A stretch of DNA of 64,000 nucleotides from Armatimonadota bacterium (lineage in GTDB: Bacteria > Sysuimicrobiota > Sysuimicrobiia > Sysuimicrobiales > Sysuimicrobiaceae). How positions within the stretch are numbered: position 1 is the stretch's first letter; every line of letters begins with the position of its first letter. The notes beneath the pieces are model-generated. The model did not search any database, was not told where the DNA came from, and saw only the letters and a list, made by a program, of their open reading frames with translations. The DNA is taken from assembly GCA_031460175.1 (NCBI GenBank), contig JAVKGW010000002.1, forward strand, positions 366,924-430,923, given 5' to 3'. Position numbers and translations under genes: made by a program. Positions 36,896 through 45,188 of this stretch are shown here, piece after piece.

Positions 36896-37444
36896 CTAGA
36901 GGGGGGACCGGAGGAGTTCTCGGATGGCGGCCAGGATCTCCCCGGGTTCCGCCATACGGCCCCATCCTTCCTGACCGGAGGCGAGCCGCCCGTACACGGG
37001 CCCCACGAACCGGTACCCCCATCCCTGCAGGGTCTCCACGTTTCGGCGGGTGGCGGGATGCTGCCACATCTCCTCGCTCATGGCGGGGGCGAGCAGAACG
37101 GGAGCCTTGGTGGCGAGGACGGTGGCGCACACGGGATCGTCCGCGAGCCCACAGGCCAGTTTCGCCAGGGTGTGGGCGGTGGCGGGGGCCACGAGGACGA
37201 GGTCCGCCCGGGTACCGAGGGCCACGTGGGGCTCGTCGTGGGGGTTCGTGGGGGCCCACAGGTCCGTGATCACGGGGTTTGCGGAAAGGGCACGGAAGGT
37301 GGCGGAGCCCACGAACCGGCGGGCGGCCCGGGTCATCACCACGTGGACCTCCGCCCCTTCCCGGCGGAGGGCGCTCACCACGTATGCCACCTTGTAGGCG
37401 GCGATCCCGCCGCACACCCCGACCACGATGCACGGACCGGTCAC
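36896..37444 (-). CDS. coaC: Phosphopantothenoylcysteine decarboxylase-like flavoprotein, stand-alone
   Basis: HFCD-family flavoprotein expected to decarboxylate phosphopantothenoylcysteine in CoA synthesis. 182 aa from GTG 37444, overlapping the preceding kinase gene as GTGA. FMN motif VGVCGGIAAYK and active-site H73 (EPHVALGTRA) are present. Two normally conserved residues differ: the PxMNxxMW motif is PAMSEEMW (Ser123 for Asn), and the ACG Cys of the clamp is Ser157 (RLASGQEGWGRM). No CoaB synthetase domain follows; the gene stops and priA begins 33 nt later. It may be a CoaC variant or another HFCD flavoprotein. Confidence 0.8.
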   Translation of the reverse strand: MTGPCIVVGVCGGIAAYKVAYVVSALRREGAEVHVVMTRAARRFVGSATFRALSANPVITDLWAPTNPHDEPHVALGTRADLVLVAPATAHTLAKLACGLADDPVCATVLATKAPVLLAPAMSEEMWQHPATRRNVETLQGWGYRFVGPVYGRLASGQEGWGRMAEPGEILAAIRELLRSPL

Positions 37445-37971
37445 GGGACCCGCCTCCCCAGAGCCCGGGCGAGGAACGCGAGTCCCTCCGTCACTTCCTC
37501 CGGAGTCCACCGGGAGGTGTCCAGGACCACGTGGTAGGGGGAGAGGTCGTCCAGGTCAATCCCGTAGATCTCCCGGTAGCGTCTGCGCTCGCTCTCTTCC
37601 CGGCGCAGGAGCTCTGTCTGGGCCACCTCCACGGGAACCCCCTCCCGCTCGCTCACCCGCCGGGCCCGCACCTCTAGAGGCGCCCTCAGCCACACCTTCA
37701 TGTCCGCGGCCACGAACCACCCTCCGAGTCGGGAGTCCAGTACGAGATTCCCCTCCCGGGTCATCTCCACCTGCAGCCGGTCCAGCTCCCGATCGATGGA
37801 GTGGTCCTGCTCCGCCATCTCGGAGAACCGGAGGAGGGAGATCCCCCGCTGGGCGGCCCAGCGGCGCATGACCTCTCCCGCGGAGAGGTACCGCAGCCCC
37901 AGTCGTTCGGCGAGGGCCCGCGCCGTGGTGGTCTTGCCGCTCGCGATGAGCCCGCTAACGGTGATGATCAC
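37441..37971 (-). CDS. Cytidylate-kinase-like P-loop nucleotide kinase
   Basis: About 176 aa if started at GTG 37971 ([20 protein letters not shown]), where the family normally begins; an upstream GTG at 38004 would add 11 residues and overlap remA by 50 nt. Walker A is GLIASGKTT; an NMP-binding region ([17 protein letters not shown]) and a LID-like basic stretch ([17 protein letters not shown]) match archaeal-type CMP kinases (cytidylate kinase-like family). It occupies the slot where guanylate kinase (gmk) usually lies between remA and coaBC. Confidence 0.82.
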   Translation of the reverse strand: MIITVSGLIASGKTTTARALAERLGLRYLSAGEVMRRWAAQRGISLLRFSEMAEQDHSIDRELDRLQVEMTREGNLVLDSRLGGWFVAADMKVWLRAPLEVRARRVSEREGVPVEVAQTELLRREESERRRYREIYGIDLDDLSPYHVVLDTSRWTPEEVTEGLAFLARALGRRVP

Positions 37972-38260
37972 GTGGGCGTGCCGGAAGATCTTCGGCCTCG
38001 TCACCTTCCTCGCGGCTCAGGTAACGGTGCGCCACGGTCTCCGGTTGCACCGCGGAGAGGATCACGTGCCCGCTGTCCGTGATCACCACGGCCCGGGTCC
38101 GGCGTCCGTAAGTGGCGTCGATGAGCGAGCCGCTCTCCCGCGCCTCCTGGATGATCCTGCGGATGGGCGCGGAGTCCGGGTTCACGATGGCGACGATGCG
38201 GTTCGCCGCCACGATGTTCCCGAACCCGATGTGGATGAGCTTCAGCTCCCAGCCGCTCAC
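37955..38260 (-). CDS. remA: RemA-family (DUF370) DNA-binding regulator
   Basis: 101 aa from GTG 38260, overlapping the yicC stop as GTGA. The conserved core reads [34 protein letters not shown] and [19 protein letters not shown] (continuous in the protein), all hallmarks of RemA/extracellular matrix regulatory proteins. The tail of about 20 charged residues after VAHRYL is longer than in Bacillus. RemA binds DNA as a doughnut-shaped multimer and controls matrix and osmoprotection genes in Bacillus; targets here are unknown. Confidence 0.9.
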   Translation of the reverse strand: MSGWELKLIHIGFGNIVAANRIVAIVNPDSAPIRRIIQEARESGSLIDATYGRRTRAVVITDSGHVILSAVQPETVAHRYLSREEGDEAEDLPARPRDHHR

Positions 38261-39153
38261 TCCAGGTTCTGCACCTGCTCCCGCAGGCCCTCCAGTTCCG
38301 ACTTGATCCCGAGCACGGCTCGGGCGATCTCCAGATCCCCGGCCTTGGCGCCCACGGTATTCGCCTCCCGCATCATCTCCTGCAGCAGGAACTCCAGCTT
38401 CCGGCCCACGGACCCGGCGCCCTGCTGCAGGATCCCGCGGGCCTCCGCGAGGTGGCTGCGCAGCCGCACCACCTCCTCGCGGATGTCGCTGCGGTCCGCG
38501 AACAGGGCCACCTCCATGCTCAGCCGGGCCTCGTCCACGGCCCCCTCGGGGACGCCCGCCTCCCGGAGGAGCTCCCCCACCCGCCGCCGCAGCCGGGCCG
38601 CATACGCCCGCACCACCTCCGGGGCGCGCGCGGCGATCCGGTCCACCTCGCCCTCGATCCGATCCAGCCGTTCCAGCAAATCCTGCGCCAGACGGGCGCC
38701 CTCCGCTTCCCGCATCCGCACCAGCCGATCCGCACACTGCTCCACCGCGGGCTGAAGCTCGGTCCACAGGGCCTCCGGGTCCTCCGTGGACTCCTCCACC
38801 CGGATCACGTCCGGCAGGCTCAACAGCACGGAGAGCGGGACCGGATCGGAGAGGTTCAGGGCCTGTCGGAGCTCCTCGAGGGCCATGGCGTACTGCCGGG
38901 CGAGCTCGGCGTCCACGCGGACCGCCCTCCCGCGTCGCGCCGGGTCTTCCCTGATTATAGAGACGTCCACCCGCCCCCGCAACAAACGCTGGGCGAAGGC
39001 CGCCCGTACCCGATCCTCCAGTGCCTGCAGGCTCCGGGGCAGGCGCACGTTCACCTCCAGGAACCGGTGGTTCACGGACCGGGCTTCCACCACCCACCGC
39101 CCGCCCTCCGCGCGGACTTCTCCGAGCCCGTAGCCCGTCATGCTCCGCACCAC
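38257..39153 (-). CDS. yicC: YicC-family endoribonuclease
   Basis: 298 aa starting near GTG 39153 (reads VVRSMTGYG; family starts MIxSMTGYG). N-terminal YicC domain ([27 protein letters not shown]) and C-terminal DUF1732 ([18 protein letters not shown] and [21 protein letters not shown]) are complete. YicC is an RNase implicated in RNA decay. It starts the yicC-remA-kinase-coaC-priA run and is divergent from the NFACT gene, with only 23 nt between start codons. Confidence 0.93.
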   Translation of the reverse strand: MVRSMTGYGLGEVRAEGGRWVVEARSVNHRFLEVNVRLPRSLQALEDRVRAAFAQRLLRGRVDVSIIREDPARRGRAVRVDAELARQYAMALEELRQALNLSDPVPLSVLLSLPDVIRVEESTEDPEALWTELQPAVEQCADRLVRMREAEGARLAQDLLERLDRIEGEVDRIAARAPEVVRAYAARLRRRVGELLREAGVPEGAVDEARLSMEVALFADRSDIREEVVRLRSHLAEARGILQQGAGSVGRKLEFLLQEMMREANTVGAKAGDLEIARAVLGIKSELEGLREQVQNLE

Positions 39154-39176
39154 GGGATCACTGTACCATAGGTGCG

Positions 39177-40889
39177 ATGCCGCCGCCCGCTTCCTTCGAC
39201 AGCGTGATCCTGGCCGCGGTGGTGCAGGAGCTGCGCCCGCTCCTGCCCCTCCGGATCACCCGGGCCCTGCAGCCGGGCCCCCTGGAACTGGTGCTGGGCA
39301 TCCGCGCCCCGGGGATCCGGGGTCTCCTGCTCTCCGCGGACGCCCGGTGGTACCGGGTCCACCTCCTCCGGGCGCTGCCCGACCGGGAGGAGCCAGGCCC
39401 TCTCGGACAGCTCCTGCGGGCGCGGCTGGTGGACGCACGGATCGTACAGATCCGCCAGCCTCCCTACGAGCGGGTGCTGGAGCTGGAGGTGGAGGCCTTG
39501 GACGGCTCCTACCGGATCGTGGCGGAGCTCATGGGCAAGCACGCGAACCTGGTGGTGGTACGGGAGGGTTTGGTCCTCGGGTGCGCCAAGGCCATCGGCC
39601 CGGATCGGTCGCGGGTGCGCACCGTCCTCCCGCATGCGCCCTACACCCCTCCGCCTCCGGATCCACGGCCGCATCCGGGCACCAGCACACCGGAAGCGCT
39701 CGCGGAAGCTCTCCGGAACACCACCGGCCCCTTGTGGCGGCGGGTGCTTGCCGCGGTGGGAGGGATCGGGCCGCTGTTGAGCTACGAACTCGCCTTCCGG
39801 AGCGGGGATCCCGAAGCCACCGAGCTCCGCCCGGACCTACCGGAGCGCCTGCACGCGGAACTTGCCGCCCTCCACGAACGGGTCCGGTCCGGGGCTTTTG
39901 AACCGCGGCTGTATCGGCTGGACGCGCAGCCCGTGGCCTACGCGCCCTTCCCCCTCACCTGCATGGCCGGATTCGAGGAGATCCTCACCTCCATGAGCGA
40001 GGCCGTGGATCGGGTTGTCTCCCACCGGGCGCGTTCGGATCGCTTCGAGGCGGAACGGCGGTCCCTCCTGCAGGCCACGGAAGCCGCGGTGGCGCGCGCG
40101 CAGCGGGCCCTCGCGGAGGCGGAGCGGGCCCTGGCGGAGGCGGAAGGAGCGGATCAGGTGCGGATGGCGGGAGAGCTGCTCCTCGCCTATGCCTCCCGGA
40201 TCCCCCCCGGCGCCGACCGCGTGACCCTCCCCGACTACGAAGGCCGTCCCGTGGAGATCTCCCTGGATCCCGCCCTGGATGCGGTCCGGAACGCCCAGCG
40301 CCTCTTCCGCCGGTACGCCAAGCTGCGGGCCGCGCACCAAACCCTCTCCCGACGCATCCCGGCTCTCCGGGAGGAGATAGAGCGGCTCACCGAGCTCCGG
40401 GTGCACCTGGAGCACGCCCGCACCCCCGAGGACCTCCTGGAGCTGCGGGAGGAGCTCGGGGAGGCGGGCATCCTCCCGCCCCACAAGCGGCCTAAGGTGC
40501 GACCCGTAAGCGAGCCCCGGACCTTCCAGGTGGACGGCTTCCAGGTGCTCGTGGGCCGATCGAGCCGGGACAACGACCACGTGACGTTCCGCCTGGCAGG
40601 GCCGGAGGACCTGTGGCTCCACGCGCGGGGGATCCCCGGAGCCCACGTGATCCTGCGCACGGGCGGCCGCACCCCGCCCGAGGAGGTGATCCACAGAGCC
40701 GCCCAGATCGCCGCGTACTTCAGCGCGGGGCGCACGAGCACCGCGGTGGAGGTGGACGTCACGGAGCGGCGGTGGGTGTGGAAGCCCAAGGGCGCTCGGC
40801 CGGGGCGGGTCCTGTACCGGAACGAGCGGACGGTGCGGGTGCGGCCCGGCCTCCCGGAGGGCAGGGAGGGCGAATCCGTGGGAGAATGA
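39177..40889 (+). CDS. rqcH: NFACT-family ribosome quality control protein RqcH (fibronectin-binding-like)
   Basis: Adds C-terminal Ala tails to peptides stuck on split 50S subunits. 570 aa from ATG 39177. NFACT-N domain from residue 1 (SFDSVILAAVVQELRPLL), a helix-hairpin-helix near 215-250, a long coiled coil of E/A/R (about 290-330 and 385-425), and a C-terminal NFACT-R domain with VLVGRSSRDNDHVTF, DLWLHARGIPGAHVIL and YFSAGRTSTAVEVDV. No clear ribosome binding site; TACCAT 7 nt upstream could be a -10, giving a leaderless message. Confidence 0.92.
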   Translation: MPPPASFDSVILAAVVQELRPLLPLRITRALQPGPLELVLGIRAPGIRGLLLSADARWYRVHLLRALPDREEPGPLGQLLRARLVDARIVQIRQPPYERVLELEVEALDGSYRIVAELMGKHANLVVVREGLVLGCAKAIGPDRSRVRTVLPHAPYTPPPPDPRPHPGTSTPEALAEALRNTTGPLWRRVLAAVGGIGPLLSYELAFRSGDPEATELRPDLPERLHAELAALHERVRSGAFEPRLYRLDAQPVAYAPFPLTCMAGFEEILTSMSEAVDRVVSHRARSDRFEAERRSLLQATEAAVARAQRALAEAERALAEAEGADQVRMAGELLLAYASRIPPGADRVTLPDYEGRPVEISLDPALDAVRNAQRLFRRYAKLRAAHQTLSRRIPALREEIERLTELRVHLEHARTPEDLLELREELGEAGILPPHKRPKVRPVSEPRTFQVDGFQVLVGRSSRDNDHVTFRLAGPEDLWLHARGIPGAHVILRTGGRTPPEEVIHRAAQIAAYFSAGRTSTAVEVDVTERRWVWKPKGARPGRVLYRNERTVRVRPGLPEGREGESVGE

Positions 40890-40905
40890 AAACGAGGAGG
40901 GGGCC

Positions 40906-42648
40906 GTGAGGTACACCGTCCTGGCGGAGACCTATGCGAAGATCGAGCAGACGAGCTCGCGCCTGGAAACCACGGCGCTGCTGAGCGAGCTCTTCCGGAA
41001 GACCCCGCCCTCCCTCATCGGCCGCGTCACCTACCTCACCCAGGGGAGACTGCACCCCGACTTCGAGGGGATCGAGATCGGGGTGGCGGAGAAGCTGGCG
41101 GTGCGGGCCGTGGCGCAGGCCACGGGCGCGGATCCGGAGGCCGTGGCCCGCCAGCTGAGCCGGGAGGGAGATCTGGGCAGTGTGGCGGAGAAGCTGCTGA
41201 GCCACCGGAAGCGCACGCCCACCCTCACCGTGAACGAGGTCTACGAAACCCTGGACCGGGCAGCCAGGATCACAGGACAGGGCGCCCAGGCGGCGAAGCT
41301 GGAGCTCATCGCGAACCTCCTGGAGCGCGCCACGCCCCTTGAGGCGAAGTACCTCGTGCGCACCGCCACCGGGAAGCTCCGCATGGGCGTGGGGGACATG
41401 ACGGTGCTCGATGCCCTGGCCGAGGTGTTCGCGGGCGGACGGAAGAACCGGCCGCTTCTCGAGCGGGCCTACAACCTCACGAGCGACCTCGGCTACGTGG
41501 CCCAGGTGGTGGCGGAGGGCGGGCTGGAGGCCGTGCGGGGCGTCCACGTGGTGGTCGGCAAGCCCATCCGGCCCATGCTGGCGGAACGGCTTCGGACACC
41601 GGAGGAGATCCTGGCCAAAACGGGCGGGCGCTGCATCGCGGAGTACAAGTACGACGGGGAGCGGGTGCAGGTTCACAAGAAGGGCAAGGAGGTCGTCCTC
41701 TACAGCCGGCGGCTCGAGCGGATCACCCCGCAGTACCCGGACGTGGTGACCCTGGCCCAGCGGTGTCTGAGGGCGCGGGAGTGCATCGTGGAAGGGGAGG
41801 TGGTGGCCATCGACCCGGAGAGCGGGGATCTCCTGCCCTTCCAGGAGCTCATGCCCCGGCGTCGGAAGTACGGCATCGAGGAGGCCATGCAGCAGATCCC
41901 CACGGCCCTCTACCTCTTCGACGCCCTCTACGCGGACGGGGAGGATCTCACGGAGCGCAGTTATCTGGACCGTCACCGGACGCTGGAACGCATCGTCCAG
42001 GAGGACGACCGGTGCCGCCTCGCCAGCTGGCGGGAGGTCCAGTCCGTGGAAGAACTGGAGGCCTTCTTCGAGCAGGCGGTCCAGGACGGGTGTGAGGGGC
42101 TGGTATGCAAGTCTCCCGGCGGGGTCTACCAGGCGGGCGCCCGGGGATGGTTGTGGATCAAGTTCAAGCGGGAGTACCGGAGCGAACTTACGGATTCCGT
42201 GGACCTGGTGGTGGTGGGAGCCCTGCACGGCCGAGGCCGCCGGGCGGGGACCTACGGGGCTTTGCTCATGGCCGCCTACGATCCGGAGGCGGACAACTTC
42301 CCCACGGTGTGCAAGGTGGGAACGGGCTTCACGGACGAGTTCCTCGCGGAATTGCCGAGGCGGCTCGCGCCTTACGTGCGACGGGAAAGGCCCCCCCGCA
42401 TCAGCAGCCGCATGGTCCCGGACGTGTGGGTAGAGCCTGCCCTCGTCTTCGAGATCATCGGCGCGGAGATCACCCTGAGTCCCGTCCACACCGCGGGGTG
42501 GAACCGGGTGCGGGAGGGAGCGGGCCTTGCCATCCGCTTCCCCCGGTTCGTCCGGGTACGGGAGGACAAATCCCCCACAGACGCCACCACGGTGGACGAG
42601 CTCGTGGAGATGTACCAGCGGAAGCTCCGCAGGGTGGCGAGCGAGTAG
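40906..42648 (+). CDS. ATP-dependent DNA ligase, archaeal/LigI type
   Basis: 580 aa from GTG 40906 behind GAGGAGG. Three domains: N-terminal DNA-binding domain (about 1-215), adenylation domain with the nucleotidyl Lys248 in AEYKYDGERVQVH, then FIII/FIV motifs (VEGEVVAID, LYLFDALYADG), motif V (GWLWIKFK), and an OB domain from about 415. This is the layout of archaeal ligases rather than NHEJ LigD or phage types. Bacteria with it also have NAD-dependent LigA. Sixteen nt after rqcH and 9 nt before the transaldolase, so likely co-transcribed. Confidence 0.95.
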   Translation: MRYTVLAETYAKIEQTSSRLETTALLSELFRKTPPSLIGRVTYLTQGRLHPDFEGIEIGVAEKLAVRAVAQATGADPEAVARQLSREGDLGSVAEKLLSHRKRTPTLTVNEVYETLDRAARITGQGAQAAKLELIANLLERATPLEAKYLVRTATGKLRMGVGDMTVLDALAEVFAGGRKNRPLLERAYNLTSDLGYVAQVVAEGGLEAVRGVHVVVGKPIRPMLAERLRTPEEILAKTGGRCIAEYKYDGERVQVHKKGKEVVLYSRRLERITPQYPDVVTLAQRCLRARECIVEGEVVAIDPESGDLLPFQELMPRRRKYGIEEAMQQIPTALYLFDALYADGEDLTERSYLDRHRTLERIVQEDDRCRLASWREVQSVEELEAFFEQAVQDGCEGLVCKSPGGVYQAGARGWLWIKFKREYRSELTDSVDLVVVGALHGRGRRAGTYGALLMAAYDPEADNFPTVCKVGTGFTDEFLAELPRRLAPYVRRERPPRISSRMVPDVWVEPALVFEIIGAEITLSPVHTAGWNRVREGAGLAIRFPRFVRVREDKSPTDATTVDELVEMYQRKLRRVASE

Positions 42649-42657
42649 GAGGAGGCC

Positions 42658-43998
42658 GTGGATCCCATGAGCGCACTTCTCCCCGAGGTCTCGGCGTTGG
42701 AGGAGGTTCTGCTCCGCCTCATGCGGGAGATCCGGCCCGCCTCGCCCGCAAAACCGGTGCGCTTTACCTCCCACCCGCTCCTCGCGGCCCTCCGACGGGC
42801 CGGCACCCGCCACCTCTACGTGGACACCGCGGATCCCCAGGAGCTCCACGAGGTGCTGCGCGCGGCAGAGGACGAGGGGTCGGTCACCTACTACGAGGAG
42901 GTGGACGGGAACACCACCAACCAACCGCTCGTGGAAAAGGTCTTCGACCGGCTTCTTGAGACCCAGGGTGTGGAGGCGATCCGGGCCTGGGTACAGGAGC
43001 TCCGGGCGGCGCACCCGCGGCTTACCGTGGAAGAAGCCGTGGTGGCCGCCTACAGCCTCCTCAACCTCCATCTCGCCGCGGCGGTGGTGGGACGGTTCGG
43101 CGCGGGACGCGGCTGGCACATCAGCCTGGAGCTCCACACGGGCCTCGCGGGGGATCGGGAGGGATCCGTACGGTTCGGACGGTGCCTGGGAAGGTCCGTC
43201 CCTGGAGCGCTCGTGAAGGTGGCGTTTACTCCGCACGAGCCCCACGCCTTCCTCATCGCCCGGGATCTGGAACGGCAGGGGATCGCGGTCAACTTCACCG
43301 CCACCTTCTCCGCCCGACAGGTGGTGGCCGCGGCCCTTCTGGCCAACCCGCACCGCACCAACATCTTTTTGGGCCGCCTCAACGAGGGCTTGCGGGCGCA
43401 GGTCCTGGGCGAGCACGTGCTCCTCACTTCCCAACGCCACCTTCGTGACCTCCGAGCCCGCTGTGGGCTGCGCACCCTCAACATGGGCGCGAGCGTGCGC
43501 CGCCCCGAAACCCTTGTGCTGACCGCGGGGTGTGATGCCTACACCGCGCCCGCCCCCGTGCTCCGAAGCTTCCTGACCCAGCCGGAATCGGAGATCCGGG
43601 ATCGCACGGAGGAAGACCTCTCCGGTGCCCTCGGGGTGGATCCGGAGGTGGTGGAGCGGGTGGGTGGAATGGACCGAATCGCGCGCCTATACCGGGTGGA
43701 GCCGGAGTTCGTGGCGTTTCTGCTCCAGCTCCGGGAGGACCCGGAGCTGGACCGGATGGACGGAGACGCCCTCGCGGAGCGGTTCGAGCGGGCGGGTTTC
43801 GGCGATCTCTTCTACCGCCCTTCTCCCGAGGAGTGGCGGGAGCTCCGCAAGAGCAAACTGCCCGACCTCAACGCCCCCTACGTCCGCCGCATCCCCCTCG
43901 ACACCCTCTACAGCCTCCTCGCCCTTGGAGACTTCGCCAACTTCCAGGACCGCATGGACGCCCGGATCCGGGAGGCGCTCCGGGGGTCCTTCGGGTAG
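42658..43998 (+). CDS. Transaldolase-family protein
   Basis: About 446 aa, longer than classical transaldolase (220-320). GTG 42658 with GGAGG upstream (an ATG three codons later is possible). Transaldolase signatures: DGNTTNQPLVEKV near residue 83, Schiff-base Lys187 in GALVKVAFTP, VNFTATFSARQVVAAAL and NIFLGRLNE. A C-terminal extension of about 150 residues ends in a tail rich in LD/PYVRRIPLD and has no recognised domain. Transfers a dihydroxyacetone unit in the pentose phosphate pathway or a related aldol reaction; exact substrate unknown. Confidence 0.85.
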   Translation: MDPMSALLPEVSALEEVLLRLMREIRPASPAKPVRFTSHPLLAALRRAGTRHLYVDTADPQELHEVLRAAEDEGSVTYYEEVDGNTTNQPLVEKVFDRLLETQGVEAIRAWVQELRAAHPRLTVEEAVVAAYSLLNLHLAAAVVGRFGAGRGWHISLELHTGLAGDREGSVRFGRCLGRSVPGALVKVAFTPHEPHAFLIARDLERQGIAVNFTATFSARQVVAAALLANPHRTNIFLGRLNEGLRAQVLGEHVLLTSQRHLRDLRARCGLRTLNMGASVRRPETLVLTAGCDAYTAPAPVLRSFLTQPESEIRDRTEEDLSGALGVDPEVVERVGGMDRIARLYRVEPEFVAFLLQLREDPELDRMDGDALAERFERAGFGDLFYRPSPEEWRELRKSKLPDLNAPYVRRIPLDTLYSLLALGDFANFQDRMDARIREALRGSFG

Positions 43999-44092
43999 AC
44001 CGCGCCCGGGCCCCTCGCGGGCGGCCTGGCCCACCATGCGGGACTTTCACCACGCGGAAGTCCGGCGCAGGAACGATCCCCGCATCCTCCCG

Positions 44093-44398
44093 TCAGGGGC
44101 GCGGCGCTTTCATACCCAGATGTGGGCACGTGGACTCGATCGGATTCCGGATCGCGAAGAGGACCACGGCGGCCAGCCCGACGACAGCCCACCCGACCGG
44201 GCTCCAAAGTGGGGTGGCCCGGGGAGTTGTGTCCGGCTAGGAAGATCGGCGGGCCGTGCCAGACACCCCAAACCGTCCAGCCAGCCAGCGCAACCCCGCG
44301 TCGGCAAAACCGGAGCCTTCAACCCGGCGGGCCAGGTAAAACCCGACTGCGGAAGGCCACATCGAGAGAAAGGCGGCCACAAAGATCCCAAGGCCCAA
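44093..44398 (-). pseudogene. Small membrane-protein remnant interrupted by an in-frame stop
   Basis: On the minus strand one frame gives 53 codons (TTG 44398 or ATG 44362) with a hydrophobic stretch IFVAAFLSMWPSAVGFYLARR. A TAG (44237-44239) follows, and then in the same frame 47 more codons with a second hydrophobic stretch GWAVVGLAAVVLFAIRNP before TGA. Two membrane segments joined by one stop look like a decayed gene. No family is recognised. The rest of the 455-nt gap between the transaldolase and the next gene (43999-44453) holds nothing else I can support. Confidence 0.4.
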
Positions 44399-44453
44399 TC
44401 CGCCTTACCCCTTCCGCCCGACCGCAAGCCAGCGTGAACGCGGCCCTCCAGGC

Positions 44454-44912
44454 CTACAGCCGGATGCTGAAGATCACGGTCAGGTTGGGTGCGTGAGGCC
44501 CGGTCAGGATCACCGTCAGCCGCGAGTCTTCCTCTTCCACCCGGACGGGCACGACGACCAGGGCATCCACGGGGATGGCCACCACGGCCTGCACGGGTAC
44601 CAGGTAGAAGATCCGACCCCGCAGCTTGGCTCCCGCCGGGGTGTTCAGCCGTACCAGCTGCCCCGGTGGGAGGTGGACGTCGGGGTCCAGGAAGGCCAGG
44701 AACGCACCCTCGCGCTGACGGACCAGGGCCACCACGTAGCACCGGTCCCGGATCACCACAGCGCCCGCCCCCCACACCAGGACACGGCTGGTGCAGAACA
44801 CCTCGCCCGCCCGGTACAGCTTGACGCGCCTCGCCTTGGGCCCGGCCACCGCCGCCCCTGTGGCCAGGAGAACCACCGCTAGGCCGACCACGGCACCGCG
44901 TACCGCCCGCAT
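44454..44912 (-). CDS. Small secreted protein of unknown function
   Basis: 152 aa from ATG 44912 behind GGAGG. N-terminal signal peptide MRAVRGAVVGLAVVLLATGA with likely cleavage after AVAG. The mature part is beta-rich with short VxVxxxDxxL repeats (VWGAGAVVIRDRCYVVALV, VVAIPVDALVVVPVRVEEED) and two cysteines, which could form a disulfide. No family recognised. Points away from the sugar-catabolism genes. Confidence 0.65.
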   Translation of the reverse strand: MRAVRGAVVGLAVVLLATGAAVAGPKARRVKLYRAGEVFCTSRVLVWGAGAVVIRDRCYVVALVRQREGAFLAFLDPDVHLPPGQLVRLNTPAGAKLRGRIFYLVPVQAVVAIPVDALVVVPVRVEEEDSRLTVILTGPHAPNLTVIFSIRL

Positions 44913-45130
44913 CCGCGCACCTCCGGGGCTTGCCTCTTTATGGCGGAGTACGCGTAGCCGCCCGGAGGGGGTTCCCCATCTGTGACCCATCCGTGCGCCC
45001 AGCACACCGCCCCTCGGAACCAGCAACCCGCCACCCTCCTCACAACACATCCCGCGGGCCATGGAGAAGGCGGACAGATCGACCCGCCGGACGGCGGGAG
45101 TTCCCCGTGAATGGCGAACTCAGGTTCGCC

Positions 45131-45167
45131 TTGATAAAACTTGTCCGGACGTTCTAATAATAGGACG
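45131..45167 (+). promoter_or_regulatory. Promoter and probable operator of the gntR-family regulator
   Basis: -35 TTGATA (45131-45136), an 18-nt spacer, -10 TAATAAT (45155-45161). The imperfect inverted repeat CGTTCTA-ATAA-TAGGACG (45150-45167, 6 of 7 bp match) covers the -10. The GntR-family gene starts at 45189, so the site is well placed for autorepression. The 276-nt gap before it (44913-45188) holds no gene. Confidence 0.65.
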
Positions 45168-45188
45168 ACTGGATGACCGGTTAGGTTC

